From: Comamonadaceae bacterium
GTDB taxonomy: Bacteria; Pseudomonadota; Gammaproteobacteria; Burkholderiales; Burkholderiaceae_C
Reading direction: 5' to 3'
DNA: 12,505 bases
NCBI GenBank assembly: GCA_947374505.1
Contig: CANCCE010000067.1
Span: 1-12,505, forward strand
In this document: positions 1 through 5,977 of the stretch, one piece after another
Layout of the letters: every line of letters begins with the position of its first letter
Position numbering within the stretch: the first letter of the stretch is position 1
The notes under the pieces: generated by a model
What the model was told of the DNA's origin: nothing
What the model saw: only the letters and a program-made list of their open reading frames with translations
Database searches by the model: none
Made by a program: the position numbers and the translations under genes

Positions 1-473
1 CGGTGCACGACAACATCGCGTTGGCGGTGCAAGCCCGCAGCGGTAGCAGCATGCGATTTTGGGCATCTGCACGCAGTGAAACGGCTCGCTATGCTGAGGC
101 CGCTACGGTGGCTGAACGGGTCGGTTTGGGGCCTCGGTTGAGCACGCTCGCAGGCCTGCTGTCGCATGGTCAGCAGCGCCAGTTGGAGTTGGGTTTGGTG
201 CTGGCTGCCAAGCCGCAATTGCTGCTGCTCGACGAACCCATGGCAGGCATGGGCCCGGACGAGTCGGAGAGTATGGTGACCCTGTTGCAAAGCCTGCGCG
301 GCGAGGTCACTATTTTGCTGGTCGAACACGACATGGATGCTGTTTTCCGCCTCGCCGACACGATTTCTACCTTGGTCTTTGGCAAGGTGATCGCGACCGG
401 CTCCGCCCAGGAAATTCGCGACAACCCCGAGGTCAGACGAGCCTACCTGGGCGACGATGAGGTTGTGGCGTGA
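1..473 (+). CDS. LivG-type ABC transporter ATP-binding protein (C-terminal part)
   Basis: This is the C-terminal ~156 residues of an ATPase of the branched-chain amino acid (HAAT) ABC importer family; the N-terminal half with Walker A lies before the window. The reading frame is open from the first bases, so the GTG at base 3 is probably an internal valine rather than a start. Visible motifs, numbered from that GTG, are the ABC signature variant LSHGQQ (53-58, the LSHG form typical of LivG), Walker B LLLLDEP (73-79) and the H-loop LLVEHD with His109. It would power import of a small carboxylate across the inner membrane with LivF, LivH, LivM and a periplasmic binding protein. Its stop overlaps the livF start by 4 bases (GTGA), a translational-coupling arrangement. 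The downstream thioesterase suggests an aromatic or other acid substrate rather than leucine; this is inference. Confidence 0.9.
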   Translation, partial: VHDNIALAVQARSGSSMRFWASARSETARYAEAATVAERVGLGPRLSTLAGLLSHGQQRQLELGLVLAAKPQLLLLDEPMAGMGPDESESMVTLLQSLRGEVTILLVEHDMDAVFRLADTISTLVFGKVIATGSAQEIRDNPEVRRAYLGDDEVVA

Positions 474-1180
474 CTCAGCTGCTTGAAATCAAGAACCTGC
501 AAACGTCTTATGGCAGCAGTCAGGTGTTGTTCGACATCGGCTTGACCATGCGGGCCGGTGAGGCCGCCGCACTGCTGGGGCGAAACGGTATGGGCAAGAC
601 CACGAGTGTCCGCTCCATCATGGGTTTGACCAGGCCGAACAGCGGCTCGATCCGTTTTCTGGGTGAGCGCATCGAGCACCTGAGCACGGACAAGATCGCG
701 CGCATGGGGATGGCGCTGGTGCCTGAAGGCCGGATGATTTTTGCGACTTTGTCGGTGCAAGAAAACCTACTGGCTTTTGCGTCCAACCGCTGCCACAGCA
801 CAGAGCCTTGGACGCTGGAGCGCGTCTACCATCTGTTTCCCAGGCTCAAGGAGCGGGCTCGCAACATGGGCAACCAACTGTCCGGTGGCGAGCAGCAGAT
901 GCTGGCGATTGGCCGGGCCTTGATGACCAATCCACACTTGATGATTCTGGACGAGGCCACCGAGGGCCTGGCACCGTTGGTGCGTGAAGACATTTGGCAC
1001 TGTCTTGCAACCCTCAAGCAAGCGGGTCAAAGCATTTTGGTCATCGACAAGTATGTGCAAAAACTGATCACGCTGGCAGACCAGCACACCATCATCGAGC
1101 GGGGCCGCGTGGTCTGGCAGGGTAGCTCGCAAGCCCTCGGCGAACAGCCCGATGTGTGGCACCGTTACATCGGAGTTTGA
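470..1180 (+). CDS. LivF-type ABC transporter ATP-binding protein
   Basis: Complete 236-residue ATPase of the branched-chain amino acid (HAAT) transporter family, normal LivF length. It has Walker A GRNGMGKT (37-44), Q-loop region near VPEGRMIF (84-91), signature LSGGEQQ (137-143) and Walker B LMILDEA (157-163). The switch segment is unusual: ordinary LivF proteins read like LLVEQN, while this one reads LVIDKY (190-195), with Asp193 and Lys194 in place of Glu-Gln. It pairs with the LivG-type subunit upstream to form the nucleotide-binding dimer. The start is GTG at 470 inside the livG stop (GTGA overlap), so the two are translationally coupled. Its stop is 8 bases before the preferred thioesterase start. 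The substrate cannot be read from the sequence; I leave the symbol empty because a role in leucine transport is doubtful in this context. Confidence 0.93.
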   Translation: MTQLLEIKNLQTSYGSSQVLFDIGLTMRAGEAAALLGRNGMGKTTSVRSIMGLTRPNSGSIRFLGERIEHLSTDKIARMGMALVPEGRMIFATLSVQENLLAFASNRCHSTEPWTLERVYHLFPRLKERARNMGNQLSGGEQQMLAIGRALMTNPHLMILDEATEGLAPLVREDIWHCLATLKQAGQSILVIDKYVQKLITLADQHTIIERGRVVWQGSSQALGEQPDVWHRYIGV

Positions 1181-1188
1181 TCCAACTT

Positions 1189-1671
1189 ATGCCCTGCAGC
1201 ACGATGCCTATTGCACACTCTTTTCAGGCAACAGACGCCGTCTTCACCGCCCAACGCTGGGTCCGCTTCTCTGACTGTGACCCCGCTGGTATGGTGTTCT
1301 ACCCACACTACTTTGTCATGTTGAACGGGCTTGTAGAGGACTGGTTTACCCATGCATTACGGGTCGACTACGCCACTCTTTTGGGACCTCGAAGCATAGG
1401 CTTGCCCATGGTTTCGATGCAATGCGATTTTAACAAGCCAAGCCGCATGGGTGAAAGCATCACATTTCATTTGCGTCTGCTCAGGCAGGGGAGTCGCTCC
1501 CTCACTTTGAGTGTGCACTGCACTGGCACGTTACCACCGCAGTCCCTGCGCTGGAGTGCCCAATTTGTGATGGTCACGACCTCGCTGGCACACGAGGGGT
1601 CTATTCCTATTCCGCAGGACATTGTTCAAGGCATTACGCGCTGGAAAAACCTTTCAGAAGAAAGCTCATGA
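1189..1671 (+). CDS. Acyl-CoA thioesterase, 4-hydroxybenzoyl-CoA thioesterase family
   Basis: 160-residue single hotdog-fold enzyme that should hydrolyse an acyl- or aryl-CoA thioester in the cytoplasm. The segment VRFSDCDPAGMVFYPHYF closely resembles the active-site stretch of Pseudomonas 4-hydroxybenzoyl-CoA thioesterase (GDCDPAGIVWFPNY). The aspartate of CDP, residue 31 here, matches its catalytic Asp17. I chose the ATG at 1189, 8 bases after the livF stop; a GGAG at about 1172 is a slightly distant ribosome site. ATG at 1204 (5 residues shorter) is possible, and a GTG at 1156 would overlap livF. The stop overlaps the next gene by 4 bases (ATGA). Placement behind an ABC importer suggests it recycles CoA from, or releases the acid of, a CoA-activated aromatic intermediate. 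The substrate is not determined; YbgC-like activity on short acyl-CoAs is an alternative. Confidence 0.85.
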   Translation: MPCSTMPIAHSFQATDAVFTAQRWVRFSDCDPAGMVFYPHYFVMLNGLVEDWFTHALRVDYATLLGPRSIGLPMVSMQCDFNKPSRMGESITFHLRLLRQGSRSLTLSVHCTGTLPPQSLRWSAQFVMVTTSLAHEGSIPIPQDIVQGITRWKNLSEESS

Positions 1672-2063
1672 TGAAAATTTTGCAACCGGCCCATTGGGTC
1701 CGCCCCCGGGGTTATGCCAACGGCGTGACAGCGCGCGGCCAATTAATTTTTGTGGCGGGCATGATCGGCTGGGACGAGCAATGCGTTTTTCACACCGACG
1801 ATTTTGCCGGCCAAGTGCGACAGACACTGATCAATGTGGTTGAAGTGCTGCGTGAAGCAGGGGCCAAACCCGAGCACATCACGCGCATGACTTGGTATGT
1901 CACCAACAAGCGCGAATACCTCGCAGCTTATCCCGAGATTGGCAAGGCATTTCGCGAAATCATTGGCAGCTTTAATGCGGCCATGAGCGCAGTTCAAGTA
2001 GCGGGTTTGATGGAAGAACGTGCCAAAGTCGAAATCGAAGTCACCGCCGTGATTCCGGACTGA
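1668..2063 (+). CDS. RidA/YjgF-family protein lacking the catalytic arginine
   Basis: 131-residue protein of the RidA (YjgF/YER057c/UK114) superfamily, normally a homotrimer. Family traits are the early GYANGV and LIFVAGMIGWDE strands (15-37), the Q-x-x-x-x-L-I-N-V helix (49-57), and the C-terminal VEIEVTAVIP strand (121-130). In canonical RidA the segment near the C-terminus reads PARS, and its arginine (Arg105 in E. coli) holds the imine substrate for 2-aminoacrylate deamination. Here the segment is AAMS (104-107), so Met106 replaces it. That loss is typical of the Rid4-Rid7 type subfamilies, whose functions are largely unassigned and often linked to catabolic operons, so enamine deaminase activity should not be assumed. 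The gene starts at ATG 1668 overlapping the thioesterase stop (ATGA), and is the last gene of the operon visible here. A second ATG follows at once (1671). Confidence 0.88.
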   Translation: MMKILQPAHWVRPRGYANGVTARGQLIFVAGMIGWDEQCVFHTDDFAGQVRQTLINVVEVLREAGAKPEHITRMTWYVTNKREYLAAYPEIGKAFREIIGSFNAAMSAVQVAGLMEERAKVEIEVTAVIPD

Positions 2064-2071
2064 GCGTGTCG

Positions 2072-2085
2072 TCCGCCGCTGCGGA
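2072..2085. other. Small hairpin between the RidA gene and the protease gene
   Basis: A perfect 5-bp GC-rich stem (TCCGC, 4-base loop, GCGGA) lies 8 bases after the RidA-family stop codon. No T-tract follows on either strand, so it is not a canonical rho-independent terminator. It might stabilise the 3' end of the upstream operon message or be chance. The remainder of this 89-base gap holds an AT-rich stretch (TTAATATT, 2123-2130) that could belong to a promoter for the protease gene, but I find no convincing -35 partner. Confidence 0.25.
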
Positions 2086-2152
2086 GCAAGTTGCCCGTCC
2101 ATGCCATTTAGCATGAATGCGGTTAATATTCGCCATTTGAAAAACTGAGATC

Positions 2153-3361
2153 ATGGTCGCAACCGTCACGCCTTACACAGATCCTCGCAACCGCGCCGCT
2201 GTTGGCGAAGGCTTCGATGGCGTCGTGCGTGTCGTTGTGAATGGTTTTTATGGCACGGGCGCACTGCTGTTCGATGGTCACGCGATACTGACAGCGGCTC
2301 ATTTGTTTGCCGGTGGCAGTTCAAACGCGACAGTCATTTTTGAAACGACCGCGGGCAGTCAGACCGTCTCAGCCAGTGGCGCCCGGTTGCAGACCGCCTA
2401 CGATGCCAGTCAAGGCAACAGCGATTTAGCCATCATCTGGCTGTCGGGCAGCGCGCCGGTCACGGCGGAAAGGTACAACCCGTACCGCAACACCGATGAA
2501 ATCGGCCAGACCATGACGCTGGTGGGCTACGGCCTCCACGGCACTGGCGCTACAGGTGAATTAAATAATTTCAGCGACAGTCCTATTCGCCTCCAAGCTA
2601 AGAACCAGTTTGAAGCCGATGCCAGTGCGCTCAAGGCGGTATTGGGCTCGAAAATGGGCTGGACGCCGACGCCGGGCTCCCAATTGGTCGCCGACTTTGA
2701 CAATGGCAATACAAGCCAAGACGCATTGGGCAGTTTGCTCAATTTGGTGGGATTGGGACTAGGACAAAGTGAAGGTTTGATTACCCCTGGAGACAGCGGT
2801 GGGCCCGCCTTCATCAACGGACAGATCGCCGGTGTCGCGAGCTACACCGCTAATTTGGTGCGTAATGGCGTGATTACCGATATCGACAACGTGAACAACA
2901 GCAGCTTTGGTGAACTGGCTGCCTGGCAACGTGTGAGTTATTACCAGCAGTGGATTGACCAAAGCCTGCGGGCACACTACCCAAATGCGCCGACCCAAGC
3001 AGCACAAGTCCAAAAAGCAGTTCCAGAGGGCAACAGTGGTACCAGCTTTGCCTACTTTTTATTGCAATTCACAGGCATGCGGAGCGACCCCAGCCAACTG
3101 CTGAGTGTGGACTACCACACGCGTGACGGCACGGCCAAAGCAGGTCAAGACTACCTTGCGGCATTTGGCACACTGGTGATTTACCCCAACGAAAACCAAG
3201 CGCTCATTCCTGTCGAGATCATGGGCGACACGACGCCAGAACCCGATGAAACCTTTTACCTAGACGTCACCCATCCGGTAGGCGGTAGCTTTGGCATCGG
3301 CGTGGTCACGCTGACCGCTGTCAGAACAATCGTCAATGACGATGGTAATTTGTTTGCCTAA
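2153..3361 (+). CDS. Trypsin-like serine protease with C-terminal Calx-beta domain
   Basis: 402-residue protein of two parts. Residues ~20-275 are a chymotrypsin-fold (S1 family) protease: catalytic His50 in LTAAHLF, Asp91 in NSDLAIIWL, Ser215 in TPGDSGGPAF, so the triad looks intact. Residues ~288-397 form one Calx-beta domain (VPEGNSGTSFAY, VDYHTRDGTAKAGQDY, PDETFYLDV, ending TIVNDDG), a Ca2+-binding beta sandwich common in extracellular bacterial proteins. I see no N-terminal signal peptide; the start MVATVTPYTDPRN is polar. Proteins built like this often leave by a type I system using a C-terminal RTX/glycine-rich region, but none is present before the stop, so the protein may be C-terminally truncated or use another route. 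The ATG at 2153 is the only sensible start. The gene is 89 bases from RidA, has no close downstream partner, and looks monocistronic. Substrate unknown. Confidence 0.85.
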   Translation: MVATVTPYTDPRNRAAVGEGFDGVVRVVVNGFYGTGALLFDGHAILTAAHLFAGGSSNATVIFETTAGSQTVSASGARLQTAYDASQGNSDLAIIWLSGSAPVTAERYNPYRNTDEIGQTMTLVGYGLHGTGATGELNNFSDSPIRLQAKNQFEADASALKAVLGSKMGWTPTPGSQLVADFDNGNTSQDALGSLLNLVGLGLGQSEGLITPGDSGGPAFINGQIAGVASYTANLVRNGVITDIDNVNNSSFGELAAWQRVSYYQQWIDQSLRAHYPNAPTQAAQVQKAVPEGNSGTSFAYFLLQFTGMRSDPSQLLSVDYHTRDGTAKAGQDYLAAFGTLVIYPNENQALIPVEIMGDTTPEPDETFYLDVTHPVGGSFGIGVVTLTAVRTIVNDDGNLFA

Positions 3362-3848
3362 ACCAACGGCGTCAAGATCGAAATCAAAGCTCACATCACG
3401 CAAAACGAGGATGTGGACGTTCTTTTTTACGCGTCCCTACCTGAGATTCTGATGGTTCCTTGGGGCCAGATGGAACATCTTGATCAGGCAAAAGGTTCAA
3501 TGAAAACATGCTTCTTACCTTTTTAAATTTTGAAAGCCTGCAACGCACCTTTCACCACATGCCTGAAGCCGGTGAATGGCAGATCCATTGATATCAGCGC
3601 CGTTGCGCTGGCCAGCAATGCGACCACACTGCAATACAGCGCGATTCCCATCGAAAGTCGATGCTTGCTAAACCAAACAGAGATGTGGCTGAGTCTCAAC
3701 ATAAATACACGTCATGAGCTGTTCTAGTGAAGTTGATTCATGTTGAACGAATTTCTGCTGTTGAGGTATCAGCCAAACCATGCGCTTGATGTCAGCGCTT
3801 TCTTACAGTTGAGCCTTGTTGCATCATCAAAATAGTCCGCGAGGCATA
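3362..3848. other. Gene-poor gap after the protease gene, possible decayed coding sequence
   Basis: No convincing gene is present. On the + strand three short stretches look mildly protein-like. First, the protease frame continues 54 codons past its TAA stop without another stop until 3524-3526 (begins TNGVKIEIKAHITQNEDVDV). Second, a 27-codon frame runs 3508-3588 (MLLTFLNFESLQRTFHHM at its start, ending GEWQIH then TGA at 3589). Third, the next frame over continues from about 3590 with DISAVALASNATTLQYSAIPIE and stays open to 3727. A single-base shift at ~3589 would join the second and third. This could be the eroded tail of the protease gene or of a separate small gene; it could also be chance. 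A 31-codon frame at 3740-3835 resembles nothing I know. No repeat, tRNA or insertion sequence is visible. Confidence 0.35.
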
Positions 3849-3874
3849 AAAAAACCTGCCGAAGCAGGTTTTTT
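3849..3874 (-). terminator. Rho-independent terminator after phaB (possibly bidirectional)
   Basis: A perfect 11-bp inverted repeat: six A, CCTGC, a 4-base loop, GCAGG, six T. Read on the - strand, 17 bases after the phaB stop, the hairpin is closed by the very stable cUUCGg tetraloop and followed by a seven-T run, the textbook form for ending the phaCAB message. Because A and T tracts flank both sides it could also stop transcription arriving on the + strand from the protease side. Confidence 0.9.
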
Positions 3875-3891
3875 AAATGCGTAAAACGCTT

Positions 3892-4629
3892 TTAGCCCAT
3901 GTGCAAACCACCGTTGAGCGAGAAGTCTGCACCCGTGGCGTAACCACCTTCGTCGGAAGCAATCCATGAAATGATCGATGCGATCTCTTCGGGTTGTCCT
4001 AACCGTTTGGCAGGAACGCCAGAAACGATTTTTTCAAGTACGTCAGGCCGAATCGCTTTGACCATGTCGGTACCGATATAGCCCGGGCTCACGGTATTGA
4101 CGGTCACGCCTTTGCTGGCCACTTCTTGTGCCAGCGCCATGGTAAAGCCGTGAAGGCCAGCTTTGGCTGTAGAGTAATTAACTTGACCAAATTGGCCTTT
4201 TTGGCCATTGACTGAAGAGATGTTGATGACGCGCCCAAAGCCCGCTTCAATCATGCCTTCAATCACCTGTTTCGTCACATTGAACATGCTATCCAAATTG
4301 GTCGAAATCACAGCATCCCAATCGGCCTTGCTCATCTTGCGAAACTGGCCGTCACGCGTGATCCCGGCGTTATTGACCAGCACACTGATGGGGCCGTGTT
4401 CAGCCTTGACCTTGTCGAAAGCGGCCACAGTGGAATCCCAATCACCAACGTTACCGACGGAGGCGTAGAAAGTGTGGCCAAGCATTTTTTGCTCATCCAA
4501 CCATTTCGCCGCGTCTCGCGTCGGTCCACAACCGGCAACAACTTTGAAACCGTCTTTGTCTAGACGCTGGCAAATAGCCGTTCCAATACCACCCATGCCG
4601 CCTGTGACATAAGCTACTTTTTGTGTCAT
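3892..4629 (-). CDS. phaB: Acetoacetyl-CoA reductase PhaB
   Basis: 245-residue short-chain dehydrogenase/reductase that reduces acetoacetyl-CoA to (R)-3-hydroxybutyryl-CoA with NADPH, the second step of PHB synthesis in the cytoplasm. Visible features are the N-terminal nucleotide-binding motif TGGMGGIG (9-16), NNAG (86-89), the catalytic Ser139 in INISS, and Tyr152-x-x-x-Lys156 in YSTAKAG, with the usual 13-residue Ser-Tyr spacing. Length and the C-terminal ATGADFSLNGGLHMG match the PhaB/FabG-like family; the operon with phaC and phaA favours PhaB over FabG. The start ATG at 4629 is preceded by AAAGAGCGGA, a plausible ribosome site. A 124-bp gap containing an inverted repeat separates it from phaA. 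A strong terminator follows. Confidence 0.95.
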   Translation of the reverse strand: MTQKVAYVTGGMGGIGTAICQRLDKDGFKVVAGCGPTRDAAKWLDEQKMLGHTFYASVGNVGDWDSTVAAFDKVKAEHGPISVLVNNAGITRDGQFRKMSKADWDAVISTNLDSMFNVTKQVIEGMIEAGFGRVINISSVNGQKGQFGQVNYSTAKAGLHGFTMALAQEVASKGVTVNTVSPGYIGTDMVKAIRPDVLEKIVSGVPAKRLGQPEEIASIISWIASDEGGYATGADFSLNGGLHMG

Positions 4630-4718
4630 GTTCCGCTCTTTCGGTTGTTGTTAAAAATTATTGTCTTCGCACCCCGAGCCCGACCTTGATCGCTATTTTT
4701 CTCATAGCTGTCGATACC

Positions 4719-4757
4719 CTGAATTTGTCTCCGCCGAGAGTATTACTCTAAATTCAG
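4719..4757. repeat. Inverted repeat with nested palindrome between phaA and phaB
   Basis: Two perfect 8-base arms, CTGAATTT (4719-4726) and AAATTCAG (4750-4757), face each other, and between them lies a perfect 13-base dyad AGAGTATTACTCT (4737-4749). An alternative small hairpin TCTC-CGCC-GAGA (4728-4739) competes with that dyad. The right arm includes the phaA stop codon region. No T-tract follows, so it is not a standard terminator. It could be an mRNA processing or stability element adjusting phaB relative to phaA, or a protein-binding operator; both are inference. Confidence 0.5.
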
Positions 4758-5932
4758 CGTTCCAGTGTCAGCGCAACACCCATTCCGCCACCAATACACA
4801 AACTGGCAATGCCTTTCTTAGCGTCGCGGCGCACCATCTCGTGCAACAGCGTCACCAAAATACGGCAGCCGGACGCACCGATCGGGTGACCAATCGCAAT
4901 CGCGCCACCATTGACATTGATCTTGCTGGTGTCCCAACCCATTTCTTTGTTGACGGCACAAGCCTGGGCCGCAAAGGCTTCGTTGATCTCCAGCAAGTCA
5001 AGGTCTTGCGCGTTCCAGCCAGCGCGTTGCAGCGCCTTGGTGGACGCCGTCACAGGCCCCATACCCATGAGGGCCGGGTCGAGGCCGCTGGTGGCGTAGC
5101 TGGCAATGCGCGCGAGTGGTTTCAAACCCAAGGCCGCCGCTTTTTTCGCCGTCATGACCATCACGGCGGCAGCACCGTCGTTGATCCCAGACGCGTTGCC
5201 GGCGGTCACACTGCCGGCCTTGTCGAAGGCTGGCCGCAAACCCGCCAAGCCATCGGCATTGGTTTTGCGGTTGATGAATTCGTCCGCTGAAAAAATGATC
5301 GGATCACCCTTTTTCTGCGCAATCGAAAATGGCACGATCTCATCTTTGAACTTGCCAGCATCTTGAGCCGCGGCCGCCTTGGTCTGGCTGGACAGCGCGA
5401 GGGCATCTTGCATGGCGCGGTCAATGCCGTATTTCTTGGCGACGTTTTCAGCCGTGATGCCCATGTGGTATTGGTTGTAAACGTCCCACAGGCCGTCAAC
5501 GATCATGGTGTCTGTCATCTTCCAGTCGCCCATGCGCTGACCATCGCGCGAGCCATTCAGCACGTGCGGTGAGGCGCTCATGTTTTCTTGACCGCCGGCA
5601 ATCACGATCTCACTGTCGCCGGTGGCCACCGACTGTGCTGCCAACATCACCGCCTTCAGGCCAGAGCCGCAAACAGCGTTGATGGTGAGGCCAGGAATAG
5701 CGTGCGGCAGGCCCGATTTGAGCACCGACTGACGCGCTGGGTTTTGCCCAACGCCCGCCGCGAGCACTTGGCCCATGATGACTTCGCCGACGAGATCGGC
5801 AGACAGGCCCGAACGCGCCATCAACGCTTTGATAACGGCAGCGCCCAGCTCGGTGGCTGGCGTCTTGGCCAGGGAGCCGCCGAATTTACCGACTGCGGTA
5901 CGGGCAGCTGAAACGATAACGATGTCTTCCAT
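4754..5932 (-). CDS. phaA: Acetyl-CoA acetyltransferase (beta-ketothiolase) PhaA
   Basis: 392-residue thiolase, the standard family length, that condenses two acetyl-CoA into acetoacetyl-CoA, the first step of PHB synthesis. The nucleophile Cys88 sits in NAVCGSGLKAV, His349 in AIGHPIGASGCR, and the second active-site cysteine, Cys379, in SLCIGGGMG; NEAFAAQ is also present. The biosynthetic thiolase type is supported by close agreement of these positions with the Zoogloea enzyme (Cys89, His348, Cys378) and by the phaC/phaB neighbours. The start ATG at 5932 follows AAAGAGA, a weak but suitable ribosome site. It lies 45 bp after phaC and 124 bp before phaB in one - strand operon. A catabolic AtoB role is possible but less likely here. 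Confidence 0.95.
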   Translation of the reverse strand: MEDIVIVSAARTAVGKFGGSLAKTPATELGAAVIKALMARSGLSADLVGEVIMGQVLAAGVGQNPARQSVLKSGLPHAIPGLTINAVCGSGLKAVMLAAQSVATGDSEIVIAGGQENMSASPHVLNGSRDGQRMGDWKMTDTMIVDGLWDVYNQYHMGITAENVAKKYGIDRAMQDALALSSQTKAAAAQDAGKFKDEIVPFSIAQKKGDPIIFSADEFINRKTNADGLAGLRPAFDKAGSVTAGNASGINDGAAAVMVMTAKKAAALGLKPLARIASYATSGLDPALMGMGPVTASTKALQRAGWNAQDLDLLEINEAFAAQACAVNKEMGWDTSKINVNGGAIAIGHPIGASGCRILVTLLHEMVRRDAKKGIASLCIGGGMGVALTLER

Positions 5933-5977
5933 TTTTGTCTCTTTCTAGTAGTAATTGATCGTTGCTGATGGCTCAGC

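Noticed and set aside
443..801. Two - strand frames (443-760 and 520-801) opposite livF
   Set aside because: Both lie across intact Walker A-containing livF sequence and carry no family motif.
2111..2130. Promoter-like AT-rich stretch before the protease gene
   Set aside because: TAATAT resembles a -10, but nothing 16-18 bases upstream resembles a -35 element. Too weak to list as a promoter.
3530..3727. 65-codon + strand frame beginning with TTG
   Set aside because: No ribosome site, a rare start codon, and composition unlike its neighbours. I treat it as possible remnant sequence rather than a gene.
4661..5290. 209-codon + strand frame opposite phaA and the phaA-phaB gap
   Set aside because: It is antisense to a thiolase with all catalytic residues and shows no recognisable protein features of its own. 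It is a shadow of high-GC coding sequence.
5964..5977. Hairpin between phaC and phaA as a terminator
   Set aside because: The stem is only 5 bp and no T-tract follows on the - strand; phaA should be co-transcribed with phaC.
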